Assembly (NCBI GenBank): GCA_032164245.1
Contig: JAVMKO010000001.1
Coordinates: 18,575,603 to 18,639,602, forward strand
Direction: 5' to 3'
Origin: Sternotherus odoratus
Lineage: Eukaryota; Chordata; Testudines; Kinosternidae
DNA: 64,000 nt
Part shown: positions 45,785 through 57,925 of the stretch, piece after piece
Layout of the letters: every line of letters begins with the position of its first letter
How positions within the stretch are numbered: the stretch's first letter is position 1
Translations under genes and position numbers: made by a program
The notes under the pieces: model-generated
What the model was told of the DNA's origin: nothing
Seen by the model: only the letters and a program-made list of their open reading frames with translations
Database searches by the model: none

Positions 45785-45968
45785 TGCTCTGAGTATATAA
45801 AGATGTTTTATTAACTCATATAATCTTTGTAGCCTCACAGGCCAATTTCTTTAATAGACTTGAACCCGATAATCCACAGAGTCAGCAGACATGCACCGTT
45901 TCCTTATATAAAGATTTAATAGTTCATCCTCACAACATTTAGATCTGGTTCCTCCTGTCCTGAGTATA

Positions 45969-46855
45969 ATAGAATCATAGAAATGTAGGGCTGGAAGGGA
46001 CCCTCCCTAAGGCAGCACCAAGTAAGCCTAGGTTATCCCTGATAGGGGTTTATCCAACCTGGTCTTTAAAACCTCCAGTTATGGGAATTCCACAACTTCC
46101 CTTGGAAGTTTAGTCCAGGACTTAATTACCCTTGTAGTTAAAAAACGTTTTTCCTAATATCTATCCTAAATCTCCCTTGCTGTAGTTTAAGCCCATTACT
46201 TCTTGTCCTTGTCCTTCTTTATAACAACTTTTAACATATTTGAAAACTGTTATTAGGTTCCACTTGGTGTTATTTTCTAAAGACTAAACATATCCAGGTT
46301 GCTGGGGTTTTCTTTAGCCTTTCCTCAGAGGTCAGGTTTTCTAAACCTTTTATCATTTTTGTTGCTTTTCTCTGGACTCTCCAATTTGTCCACATCTTTC
46401 CTGAAGTGTAGCATTCAGAAGTGAACACATACTCCAGTAGAGGCCTCAACAGTGATGAGTAGGCAACAGTTACCTCTCATGTCTTACATACAACACTACT
46501 GTTAATATATCCTAGTATAATATTAGTCTTTTTAACAACTGCATTACATGGATTAATCATATTCAACTTGTGATCCACTCTAATCCCCAGATTGTTTTCA
46601 CTAGGATTACCACCTGGCTAAATTTTTCTCCATTGTATCGCTATGCATCTGATTTTCCTTCCTACGTGTAGTACTTTGCATTTGTCTTTACTGAATTTCA
46701 TCTTGTTGATTTCAGATCAGTACTCCAATTTTTCAAGATCATTTTGAATTCTAATCCTCTCTTCCAAAGTTCTTGTAACCCCCTCTTGGTGTCATCTACA
46801 AATTTTATTAGCATACTCTCCACTCAATTATCCAAGTCATTAATGAAATCATATG
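45969..46855 (-). mobile_element. Older CR1 LINE copy
   Basis: On the plus strand the block starts AGAATCATAGAAATGTAGGG, then CTGGAAGGGACC, the reverse complement of an avian/reptilian CR1 3' end. The translated minus strand corresponds in order to the C-terminal polymerase region, but stops and frameshifts are frequent. It is much more diverged than the copy at 35406-36439. Confidence 0.8.
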
Positions 46856-47378
46856 TCCCTCAAGTTTGACCATGAACATTCGTACATACTCTAGCTTCTG
46901 ACCCCATCTTGGCCCCATACGTGCTTCGAAAGGGTTCTCCTCTACCTGATGCCTCTAGAACTTCCCAAAGGGGTTGTTCGACAATGGAGAGAGAAGGTTC
47001 CTCAGACATTACAGTCTCACTCATAATTAGCTAGGTGGAGGGACAGCACCCTGGACTGCACAATGAGTATGCTATTCCTTGAGCTGCTTCCTCCCCATGC
47101 ATAGATCTGGAGCTTTGCAGAGTCAAAATAAAGCATGTTGCACAGGTAGCTATCTTCCTGGGGTCAGGAGTGTTGCTAGATTTTCATCCCCTCTCTTCCC
47201 TTTCACCTGGTCCTAAAAAAGAAATGATGCAAACACAGGGCCTGATTCTGTTTCTACTGAAGCAAAACTCCATTTAACTTCAACATGAGAAGTATCACAC
47301 CTCTAGTTTGTAAAGGGCAAAATACTAATGATGAAAGCTGTTTTGCATCCACTATCGCTGAATTCATCATGTTTTTAC
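46856..47378. other. Unassigned non-coding sequence
   Basis: Nothing recognisable was found between the two CR1 fragments. Confidence 0.4.
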
Positions 47379-47515
47379 TGAAGGTTTTTAAGAACAGATT
47401 AGATGAACACCTGTTGGGAATGATCTAGGTATACTTGGTCCTCAGAACAGGGAGCTGGGAGAAATGATCTCTTGAGGTCCCTTCCAGATGCACATTTCTA
47501 TGTTTCTGTGACTGT
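47379..47515 (+). mobile_element. CR1 LINE 3' end, plus strand
   Basis: The words GAAGGTTTTTAAGAACAGAT and ACACCTGTTGGGAATGATCT, then TGAGGTCCCTTCCAGATG, are the sense counterpart of an old CR1 3' terminus. They lie in opposite orientation to the copy at 45969-46855. Confidence 0.75.
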
Positions 47516-48520
47516 ATGAAAAACAATACATTTTATTTTCCTACATTTTATGCTGGTACGTCACCTCATGACGAGCTTGTCACAGACTTCAAAACCAGAT
47601 GTCCTAGATAGGGACACTGGACTGCAGAGTAAATCCTGGCTCGCATAAGCAGGAACAATCATAAGTAGGTCAACTTTTGCTATGATGTGTTCATTATCAT
47701 CTCCAAGTAAGGCTGTTGACATATCGATGCAGGCTGGTAAGCCCATGATGAGAATGTTTTACATTTTAAACATCCCCCTGAAAAACTGTACTCCGGGGCA
47801 AGGTAATTAAATGTGCCAGATGAAGAAGTGCAGTGTCAGCAGATTCACTGCTGATGAATCCCAGCATATAAAGTTTTATGAGCTAAGCAGGACCTATGTA
47901 AGATGTGATACGGTGTATTAAGATGGTTTGGAGATTTGTCTCCATGAAAGCTTCTGGAACTTTTCCCAGCTATTGACACTAATTCTAAAATCATTTCCCT
48001 CATCCCCGTTCATGCCCTGGATAATTCTATCACAGTATGCCTAACTATATCCTGAGCCCACGTTGATGTATATTTTATTGATGGGCTTTTGCTATTTAAT
48101 TGTCATTTCATATATTTCCGATAACATTGTAAGGAGATGTAGTTAGGCATATGGAGATAGAATTAGACAGGACATGAGAACTGAACACTCTTGCAAATGC
48201 AATGTGATCTTTTATGACAAATGATCAGGCCCATCACCTTATATTTCATCCACAACACAACTGGCTGAGGTTGTATGCTGGTATAAATCAGCAGAGCTTC
48301 ATGTACTTCAGTGGAGCTACATTGACCTACATCTTTAAATTATCTGGCCTAGTGTCTCTAGGGACCCAATTCTCCCAACACCATCAAAAAGGCATAGGTT
48401 TAGTCCTGCCTCCATAGAAGTGGCTCTGACTCAAACACTAACAACTTTTTTGGCTCTCAATGGGAACCCAGACCAAATGGGAAATGAGAACCCAGCCCAA
48501 ATCTGAGAGATTTGCCATGC
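47516..48520. other. Unassigned sequence with a short palindromic relic
   Basis: Near 48280-48350, TATAAATCAGCAGAGCTTCA and ACTTCAGTGGAGCTACATTG look like a decayed copy of a palindromic short repeat built around a CATTGACTTCAATGG-type core. Nothing else was recognised. Confidence 0.4.
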
Positions 48521-48528
48521 TCCCTGCA

Positions 48529-49292
48529 TAGGCTGACCATACGTCCCGTTTTGAACGGGACAGTCCCGTTTTTTACATATTTTCTGACCATCCCGTCTTT
48601 TTAATAAAAATATCAAATTTGTCCCGTTTTACGCGGCTTATTTCAGGGACCCACGGCCGGGTCCCGCCTCCTCCCGCAGCCCTTCAGTCCCTTCCCCTGC
48701 CCGGCCTGCTCCCCCCTCCCCTCCCCTCCGCCGCAGCCGCTGCAGAGCCCACGCGGTGCGATTGGCTGGGCCGCCCCCACGTGTCGCGCGAGCTGGTTAC
48801 AGCAGAGCCCGGCACAACGGCAGAGTGGAGCTGCTGGCCGGGCAGGGGCTGCCTGGTTCCTCGCTCCCCCCGCCGCTCCCCCCCACATGGAGGAAACGCG
48901 GAGCCCAGCGTAGGTGGTGGCTGGGGAGGGGGGCGCAGTGGCGGGGCCTGCAGGGGTGAGATGAGCTGGGGGGTCATGGAGGAGGTGGGGGGTGGGGCTG
49001 TGTTTTGAGGCCGTTGGGGGGGCCTGTGGGGGTGTATTGGTTGCTAGTGGGGGGCTATGGGGAGAGGCTGTGTAGGGAAGGCTGTGGGGGTGTAAGGGGC
49101 CGGGGGATTGGTAGTGGGATGGTGTTGGGGGGCCTGGAGGTGGTTATGTGAGGGTTGGGTATTGGTGACTTTATGGATATGGGGGGGGGGGCATTGTAGG
49201 GTTATATTTGAGGTCTGAAGGGAGTTATAACCCCGTCCCATTTTTGCCATCCCAATGTCCCGTTTTTGTCACATGGAAATATGGTCAGCCTA
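48529..49292. mobile_element. Long GC-rich non-autonomous hAT, copy B
   Basis: The termini TAGGCTGACCATA and TATGGTCAGCCTA form a perfect 13-bp inverted repeat. The 8-bp duplication TCCCTGCA (48521-48528 and 49293-49300) is perfect. The 764-bp interior is shared with copy A at 21165-22055. It has one copy each of the units that A has in two or three copies, and it keeps about 150 bp near the right end that A has lost. CpG dinucleotides are better preserved than in A, suggesting a younger insertion. There is no transposase gene. Confidence 0.97.
48758..48790 (+). promoter_or_regulatory. CpG-rich promoter-like cassette in hAT copy B
   Basis: A single 33-bp unit carries ATTGG (inverted CCAAT box), CCGCCCC (GC box) and CACGTG (E-box) within a CpG-rich stretch. 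The same unit occurs twice in copy A. Regulatory activity is inference only. Confidence 0.35.
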
Positions 49293-49300
49293 TCCCTGCA

Positions 49301-50040
49301 CAATGGGGCAGGGCAGTTCTTTGTGGGGTTCATTTGTCAGTTTGCTTAGGAAATGTCCCTTCTGTCAAGTCTGTCAAATAAGGGATGAATGTTGCAACAT
49401 CTAAGTACCTTTGTGACTCTGGGCCCCAGGGACTGGTCCTGTACTCACTGAAATTAATGGCAAAGCCTCCCTTGACTTCCCTTGGTGCAGGATCTCAGTT
49501 TTTAGCCCTCTGAGCCTTAGTTTGGCAGGTGTGCGTGTGGAATCCCATGAGCTGACACAATAGAAAAATTGTGAACCTTTTTAGAAAAAAAACCTTTCAT
49601 CAATTTTCTTCCTTCCATTTTAGGAAAATATTGTTGCACGGGCCTCTACTACTCACAGCTCTCATTCCTTCCCTCCCCACTCCTCCACACACAAACATAC
49701 ACTGCAGCCACAGAGTGATACTAAATAAAATGCAATTGTGCGTGCCCACATGGCTTGGGGCTTGCCTACTTGGGAGACTGTCTCTTTACCCAGCTGATCC
49801 TGACATAGTAGTGATTGAACTGGAACTTTATTGGTTTAAAAAAGGGAGGGGAGGGGGTGCTAGCAGAGCAATACATGGTGGGAGGGACTCACATCTTTGG
49901 AACTCACTTTCCCCTTTGCCTGAAACAGCCCAAATCTGTTTGACTTTTAGGGCAGGATGCAGCACCCATGTATTTCCAAGCCTATGTGTGGGAACAGGAT
50001 GGCATGGTGCAGCCTGCCATTGTGGGAAGGGTGAACTTAG
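49301..50040. other. Unassigned non-coding sequence
   Basis: A 161-codon open frame at 49571-50056 has no recognisable domain and runs into a repeat at its end. I do not consider it a gene. Confidence 0.4.
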
Positions 50041-50257
50041 GCCTAGGCTACACTAGCGGAGGAGTTCAAACTAAGGTACGCTATTCACATAGCTGAAGTT
50101 GAAGTACCTTAGTTTGCTTTACCTGGCTGTTCCCACAGTGGTGGGTCAACCACGGTGGTTCCCCTGTTGACTCCGCTTACTCCTCTTGTAGAGCTGGAGT
50201 TCCAGAGTCAACAGGAGCACTTTCAGGGATCGATTTGTCTTGTCTAGCCCTACCCCT
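50041..50257. mobile_element. MITE-like interspersed repeat
   Basis: The left end GCCTAGGCTACACTAGCGG is weakly inverted in the right end GTCTAGCCCTACCCCT. Internal halves (CTTAGTTTG, TCGATTTGTC) match a reptile short DNA element in general layout. The target duplication is not resolved. Confidence 0.45.
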
Positions 50258-52351
50258 AGTGTTTGATTTTACACTGAATCTAACTCTATAGGTCAGGACA
50301 GTCTGCTGGTTTGGATGATATTTATATTTCACCATTTTTTATACTTGCTGCATTGAATAGATGCTTTTAAAATTTGATATATAAAATTAAAGAAAGCAAT
50401 ACAATAAAAATAAATGTCTCTTACAAACAAGCCTCACAATCCACAGTGTGTTTGTTATACTTACATGAGTTGGCAAAAAAAGACCGCTAAGCAATAAAAT
50501 AGTTAGCAGTGATGTGCTAATGAAGGCAGACCACTGAATATATTGAGTAGCAAGGCTGTGGGTGTTTAACTGGTTAGTAAACATTACTACTTGGAGACCA
50601 ACTGACTCTATGGCTATATAAATATCATTTTTCTTAAAAGGGGTTATTAATTTTGTAGCAAGAATGGTAATTTTATACCAATTTTGGCTCTGAATTTTGA
50701 AACCTATATTTTTATCCAGATCTTATGGATCACAGGAGGGCTGTTTATGTGCTAATTTGTATGTTTCCAGCTAGAAAACTAGTTATACTATCCCTTTGGT
50801 ATGTGTATATGCGTACATATATTACTAACTATATATTTACCCATTATGTAATTTAGTTCTACATGAACTACCCATGGTACAATCACCTGCTTCCATTGGA
50901 TCCCAGTAGATGAAGCAAGGTGGAAGGTACTTGGTGGTTGTTTAACACAGCTATCAATACTGTGGGCTGCTACTCTGCCTTGCTCAAAATACATTAAAAA
51001 TTAAGCAGCACCATTTGCTACACACTCAGACTTTTCTTTGCAAGTCACTTTAAGGCTCAACGCAGGGAAGCTGAGTTGTATCAACCAAGGTTTTTTAATG
51101 TGCTACACCAAGTACACTTTTAATGAGCACTTTGGAATGTGTAGGGTTCTGAGATAATAAAGACTGTAACCTTGTCATACATCTCACACCTTCTCACTGT
51201 GTCTGCTTGGTTATGTGATGCTGAAGGAGTGTTCTCCTTGGAGGTCTTTGCTGAGATCTGAAATTACTGTTTTTCTGAACTCTGACCTTGTTGGCGTACT
51301 TAGATTTGACCTACAGGAACAATACTTAAACACCGCAGAGGTGATGGACTCAATTAATTGAAAGTGATTGTAATGCTCCAGTTTGATGGGGGTGAAGTAA
51401 TTCTACCACAGGAGCCTGTCCTGGAACTCACAGAGACCTGATCCTCCACACCCCTACTCATCAGTGCAGTTCTGTGGAAATAAAGAACTAAAATTGTTCT
51501 CTCCACAAATTATCCCCCTCCTCTCGCTTTGCTTAGCCCAGAGATCTAGTAAATGTACATGAGAGTTCTTATCACATTTTCCCCCTCTACAACGAGCACC
51601 CTCTCTTCTACCTACAATGCTAGTCTTGGAGCCCCAACTATGCACTTCCCCCAGAAATGTTTCAATATATATTTCTCCAGGCCACACAACACACAGAATG
51701 TCCTTTTTGAGGTAATCTGAAAATCCATTACCATCTGCTGGTTCAAATTCTTTCCCAAGATCAAATAAATGAGACAAAGATATTTATTTCATTTATAGTA
51801 GTCTTCATGTAATTGAGTCTCAAAGCTACTAGCAAAGAATAGTCTGAGTGTGAAGCAAATGGTGCTGTTAAATTTTGATTTTATTCAGAGCCAGGCTGAG
51901 TAGCAGACCACGGTATTGAAAGCTGGGTCAACCAACCACCAGGTAACCTCAGCCTTGCTTCCTCCACCTACTGGGTCTGAGTCAAAGTCCATTGGCTTCA
52001 GCAGATTTTGGATCAGACCCTAACTGCATACTCTTATTTATTTAACTTCTGTCCATTCAACCCCTACCCCTTCCTACTGTTGAGTTGTTGTGGTATGTCT
52101 GGAATTAGATTGTAAACTCTTTTAGCACTGTAATAAATAATCATTATAATTCTGGGGTTTGTTTGTAGATAATGGTATCTTTATAGACCATGTAAACAAA
52201 AAATCAATCTATTTTTACTAACATAATCTCTCTTGGTTCAGAGGTGGTGGAAGACATCAGGGAGCCAGAATTCTTGGGGCCAGCTCCAGCCCAATGTAAA
52301 GCTGTTTGGGGGCAGCTTTAAATTCTGGCTTAGGGTCCATAAAGGATTAGA
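50258..52351. other. Unassigned AT-rich sequence with a small L2 relic
   Basis: A TA-rich stretch lies at about 50800-50850. At about 52095-52145, TTAGATTGTAAACTCTTTT followed by TGTAATAAATAATCATTA is probably the very end of an L2-like 3' UTR. No exon was recognised. Confidence 0.4.
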
Positions 52352-52667
52352 CAGGGGTTCTTAAACTTCATTGCACCAGGACCCCCTTCTGATAACACAA
52401 ATTGATACATAACCCTAGGAGAGGGATCAAAGCCTGAGCCTGCCCAAGCCCTGCTGCCCTGGGAGAGGGGCAGGGGCAAAGCCAAAGCCCAAACCCAAAG
52501 GCTTTCAGACCCAGGTGGTGGGGCTCAAGCTTCGGCTTTGGCTCTGGGCAGTGGGGCTTGGGGTTTGGCCCTAAGCCACAGCAAGTCTAATGCCAGCCCT
52601 GGAGGCCCCATTAAAATGGGGGTCATTCTCCACTTTGTGGTCTTGACCCATATCTTGAGAATCGCTG
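52352..52667. mobile_element. hAT-type element with CAGGGGTTCTTAAAC ends
   Basis: The left end CAGGGGTTCTTAAAC and the right end TCTTGAGAATCGCTG form an imperfect inverted repeat of the CAGxGGTTCTCAAAC kind used by Charlie-type hATs. The interior contains GC-rich near-palindromic words (CAAAGCCAAAGCCC and GGCTTTGGCTCTGGGC). The target duplication is not clear. Confidence 0.7.
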
Positions 52668-54524
52668 GAGTAGAGGATTTCCCTAGCGGACCTGTGCTCC
52701 CCCATCTTGTTTCTTTGCCTATTCCTAACCTGGGCTCATCCCCTGTGCCAGATGTGGGGCAGAGGCCTAGGATTCATTGTAATACAGATGTGCCAGCAGT
52801 AAATTCCCCAGCACCAGAGCAGTGCTGCACTGGGCATATGCATCTGGATTCTGACTCCTTTGTAACCCCATTGGTATAAAAGGGCTGTAAACTGGCTAGA
52901 AAAACTGACCATTTATTGTTTTCCAGCTAAAATTTCCAGATTTCCTGATGATACTATTGGTCAGGACCTTAGCAGAGAGGGGAGACCCAGGCACCTGTTT
53001 TTATTTCACAGCTGAACTATTTGATTTACTACTGATGGGAAGAGACATAATCTAAAAGAAAGCTGAAGCTCACAATAAATTCATTTTCATACTTAAATAT
53101 TGTAGCAATTTCTTGGCCATTCCAAAATATTTTCCCGCAATAAGTCATTATTGATTTGTCCACATAAAAGGCAAACTCTCTACAGACGTTCATGATCAAG
53201 AATGAAAATTATACACCAGGGCTTACATGCCCCGTGCATTCTCTCTAGTTAGGGATATGTTTTGATTATATTCTTTGTACTTGGATCTTAGTGGGGGGAC
53301 ATTGGAATTTTTCACTAGAGTGCTTTTAAAGCGAATATGCCTTGAACTATTATGGATAAAAGGTGTTTGTTGTATTACTTTATGTTATGTATAACAGTAA
53401 ATTGAGTAGATGATTGATTTAATTGCAGTTTCTGGACTAGTTTTAAAAACATTTTTTCTTTTTGTTCTCTGTCTCCTGAGTGTAAAACAGTGGGATTCTG
53501 AACATTAGGGGGAAAAGGGCCTGATATAGCGATCATGAAAGTCAGAGCTCAGCTAAAACAAGGTATTAATCAATATGAGGCATGATTTAATATTCCAAAC
53601 ACTTTGCTGTGCCAATATGCTTTGGTTCAAACTAGCCACACCCTTGTTGTTTCACTCCCAGATTTTTCCTAAACAGAAATTGCTAAGAGGGCAGAACGTG
53701 CCAAACTTTGCTGGTTTTGTTATGTGGACAAATTAAAGAAAAGATAAAAGTGTTAGGTGCTACTTCTTTCCTTCCCAACTCTCTTTGACTTCATTGGGAG
53801 TGGAGAATGCTCAGTGCTTGGCAGGATCAGGTCCTGCTTCACCAAGCTCAGTAGAACTGTGACAGAGATCAAAACCTAGGTCTCCAGAAGAACAATTCCT
53901 GGACCAAAAATGTTCAAATGTGGGTGCCCCAAATTAAGCACTGTATTTAGGCATTCAAATCCCCAGGACTGGATTTTCAGAGGTGCCCAGGTCCTGCAGC
54001 TCCCATGGATATAAGCCAATCTCTAGACACTCACACTTTAAAATGTTGGCCTCACAGCAGAAATCCACAAAGATCGGTTTTTAAACACTTACTAAATGGG
54101 GCTGATCTAAACCCCATTAAAAGCAACAGAAAGATTCCCATTGACTTCAGTGGGCTTTGTATCAGGCCCATTAATAAGAGGGAAAAGCTGTAATTCCTTT
54201 CATATGGATTATGATCACTTGGAAACAAAGGAGGTTACCTTTATACACAGCACGATTGTATGGCTTGGTCTCCAGCCCTCAGTCAAGTAATTTTACAGTC
54301 TGGCATCAAAATGAAGTTCAGGGGAAAAAATGAAATGAAATGAAAAATGTCATAGGAAAACATTTATAGAAAGAGTTTAATCTTAGACTTGCTTTTGTTA
54401 AACTGAGTAGCTTTATATCTGCAGGGGTGTGTGTTGGCAACGGTCTTACTTAAGAGAGGTTTATTTAGGCTCTATTAAAAAGGCCCTGAGAGATGCCAGG
54501 AAATAATGAACCTGTCCCTAACCC
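52668..54524. other. Unassigned AT-rich non-coding sequence
   Basis: There is a CCCATTGACTTCAGTGGG palindromic core near 54138-54155. Nothing else was recognised. Confidence 0.4.
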
Positions 54525-55210
54525 CAGGGCTGGATTAACTCTCCTGCTGGTCTGGGGCTATTTGATTTTGTGGGGACTCTGGGGGGATGGAGTGCGGAAG
54601 TGGGCTCAGGGCTAGGGATTGGGGGGAGGGGTGCAGCCCCAGCTGGGGTGGTGGAGCCAGGGATGGGATGTGGCAGGAGGTTCGGGGTGCAGGGTCTGGG
54701 AGGAGGGAGTTTGGGTGCAGGATGGGGCTCCGGGCTGGGGTAGGAGGTTGAAGTGCAGGAGGCGGTGTAGGCTCCAGCAGGAAGGTGCTTGCCTCGGGCG
54801 GCTCCTGGTTGGCAGCACAGCGGGGCTAAAGCAGGACCCATGCTGGCCCTGGCTGTGCACTGCTCTGCTTCCTGAGATGGTCGGTATGTCCAGCCCCTAG
54901 GCAGAGAGGCCAGGCCACTCTGCATGGTGCATGCTGCCTGTGTCCACAGGCACTCCCCCGCAACTGCCATTGGCTGCAGTTCTCAGCTCATCGGAACTGT
55001 GGAGCTGGCCTTGGGGCAGGGGCAGTTCACAGAGATTCCCTGAATCCCCCTCACCTAGGGGCCGCAGGGGCATACCGGAGAGCCGGCACTTGCAGCTCCA
55101 GCCCTGTGGGAACCGGTGTCCAGCATGGCATGGAGACTTGCCACAGACTGGATGAAAAGAAGCAGTGGGCTGAATCTGGTCCGTGGGTCTCCAGGGCCCC
55201 CCTTAGCCAG
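54525..55210. mobile_element. GC-rich hAT-derived block (CAGGGCTGGATTAAC start)
   Basis: The left end CAGGGCTGGATTAAC is of hAT type, and the GC-rich interior (about 54590-55140) resembles non-autonomous hATs of reptiles. A matching right terminus was not found, so the right boundary is approximate. The long frames on both strands (up to 150 codons) are composition artefacts. Confidence 0.45.
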
Positions 55211-57844
55211 AGGCCCACATACACAGAATAGTAGCATCACCAGGATTTGAAGTAGACTTCCCAAAACTTCTGACTGTGATTGTTTGGACACCCTGTTTAA
55301 ATATATTGATAATCCAATTCCTTCCTTTGAGCAGACAGCAAATTATTTTTCTAATAGTAGGCAGCAATCATACAGTGGATATGAAGATGAATTAGGCACT
55401 CAGACACTGCATGGATGAGTATGATATTCTGTACTTGTGATCTGTGTGGCCATGTTAGTCTGACCAATTAGAGGCTGAGAACAAGTACTGATTATTTACA
55501 GACATATATTATAGACATACATAAAAATATATTGCTTTGATACATTCCATACTAGAAATATGGTCTAGTTAAAAGAAATCCCTATTTGATCCAAAACCCT
55601 ATAGGCTAAAATTAATTTAAAATTCAGTGGGTAAAATTCTCTCTATTTTTATTAGTGTGTTAACACTGGTCTTTTTATGATCCCAATAGCATGTTTTTGT
55701 AACTAAATATGGACAATCCTAATAGATTGATATAATCTGTCATTAGTAGTTAGCCAGTTCTCCCTGCTGATCTGGACCATTTTTGGAGGTATTCAAAAAG
55801 TATTTGAAGATCATTAATGATTACTCTTGTAATATGACTGTAATGTATACACTAGACTGTAAGTTGGGAGCAAGTATTTTCTTACTGTACATGTCTGGGA
55901 AATACCCGGTATCCCCACAACACTGGGCTGGGCTCTGTGCTAGAGGAAGAGTATGTGAATTCAGAGGACACAAGAAAAAGTTGGAAAAGAGTATTAAAAA
56001 GAGGGTGAAAAGTTCCCCCCCCTCACTTTCTCTCATTTTCTTCCATTCTATTCTTTCTCCTCTTTCCCCCAATGGAAATAAAGGGGAAGATGTATAAAAA
56101 AGGAATGGGAGGGACCCAAAATCCAAAATCTAATAAGATTCTGTTTCCAGAAGCTAAAACAAAATCATGTTTTAAATTGAAATGAAATACTTTGTTTTTG
56201 TTTTGACTTGAAATAATATTTCATCCAGAACACCTACTCCCCTGCTTTTTTAATCAATATATTACAAATAGTGATTTTTTCTGTGGAATTTACCCTGGGA
56301 AAAAAAATGGTTCTCTAGCCAGCTCTAATATGTAGGCACTTATGCCATGCTCATAGTTACCTCGGAGCTTGTGACGCTGGGCCTCCTGGGAATAGTCCAG
56401 GTGGTGAGAGTGTGGAGCTGTCTGAAAGCAAAATGAGGGCTACAGGTGGGTGAGAAATGGTTTTCCTGTCCAGTGAGAGTTTGAGATTTCAATTTTTTTT
56501 CCATCCTCAATTAGGACAAAAAGTTTTAAAAAAAATCTCACTTTTCATCCTCAATTAGGACAAAAAGTTTTAAAAAAAATCTCACTTTTCATGGATTGAT
56601 AATCCGAACATAAATAAATAAAAGATCAAAATGTTTGTTTTGATTGAGCCTGTAAATTTTTAAAAGCTTTTTCAATATAAATTAACTAAACTTTTGAAAC
56701 AAAAAGTTGTTTTGAACTGGAAAACAAAGATCTTATTTGGAGAGTGTGACATCTGACTCTTTCAAAATGTTGTTTTTCAAATACAAGAATTGAATTGGGA
56801 GATCAATTGAAACAAATCCTTTCCTGTGAAGAGTTTCAGTTTGGATGAATTAGCGTTCCAACCCCCACCCCTAGCGCCCCACACACCCAAATGAATCAGA
56901 CAATCCCCAGCCAGCTCTAATGAGCACCTGTAGGGCTTGAAGAACACACACACACATACACATCAGCCCTAGGATACTGAGAGGTGGACAATAGAGCTCC
57001 CGCAATGAGCCACCATACCCTTTCACCAACATATGGGGGGGGGGGGAGGAGGCTTGAACTAAATCTCTTTATGCCCTACCCCAGGCCCCACTCTGTCCCT
57101 CTACTGGTAGATCTGAGCCTTGGATTACATTCATACCCTCTTAACTACGCTGGGCTGACCTTCCTGAAGATGGAAAAAAGGGGCTAGCACGGGCCTCAGG
57201 ATCTAGCCATTTTGCCTGGAGGTGAGAAGGATCCTGCATTCAGAGCTACCTTGGTGGGTGTTCACAAAGCAGATGTACATAGGGTTAAATACCAAAAGGA
57301 AATTAGAGGCTTATGGAAGTATTTGCCTCAGGCTGTTAGAGCCCACATGAGTTATTTGACTGACTAATGCAATTGCCAGCTTATAAGGCAACGGTAGTGC
57401 TGTGGTCAGGACTGAGGTGTGCTGACAGCCTTGTGTGTGGAAACTTAATTTTTGAGAACTTGCCCATACTATAGTTGACATTAGCTAGTGCTAACCACCG
57501 CACCAACCTCATAGGAATGAGCAATAGCTACCCTGTGATATTTGCATGCAGTTCTAAGTCTGGCACTTGCAGTAGTTTTGTGACTTTGTGTTTATTTACA
57601 AAGGATACCATTGTGAATGTCTTACTTATTCTCCTAGGACCACTGTTGAACTACTCATTTGAAGGCTATCACAGTTTGGTCCCAGATTCCATGTCTGCTT
57701 CCCCCTGAATGCTCAGAGAAGGATTACTATTTTTTTCTAAGTTTTAAAACTGTTTTATGAAATCTATAGTAATCATTCATGGGCTAGGATGTGAGGCCTC
57801 AGATAGGATGGGTGACCAAAGAAAGCAGTGGGATAATATTTAGC
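55211..57844. other. Unassigned AT-rich sequence with tandem duplication
   Basis: It contains the 44-bp tandem duplication listed separately, a short CA run at about 56946-56957 and a G run near 57039-57050. No gene was recognised. Confidence 0.5.
56502..56589. repeat. Exact 44-bp tandem duplication
   Basis: The 44-bp unit beginning CATCCTCAATTAGGAC at 56502-56545 is repeated exactly at 56546-56589. The next three bases continue the periodicity (CAT). Confidence 0.97.
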
Positions 57845-57925
57845 AACATTATTATTATTATTACAGTGGCACCCCAAGTAGAAAGACACAGTCCCCACTC
57901 CAAAGGTTTATAACTCAGGCTTAAG
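57845..57925 (-). mobile_element. L2-like LINE 3' end relic
   Basis: The plus strand reads ACATTATTATTATTATTACA, then GTGGCACCCCAAG, CACAGTCCCCACTCCAAAG and TTTATAACTCAGG. This is the reverse complement of the L2-like 3' UTR pattern seen in sense at 36925-37040. Confidence 0.5.

Noticed and set aside
48643..49008. Open frames of 81-129 codons in hAT copy B
   Set aside because: They are the counterparts of the copy A frames and are not conserved in reading between the two copies.
54518..54970. 150-codon Pro/Ala-rich minus-strand frame
   Set aside because: It lies in GC-rich hAT-derived sequence; low-complexity composition and no domain.
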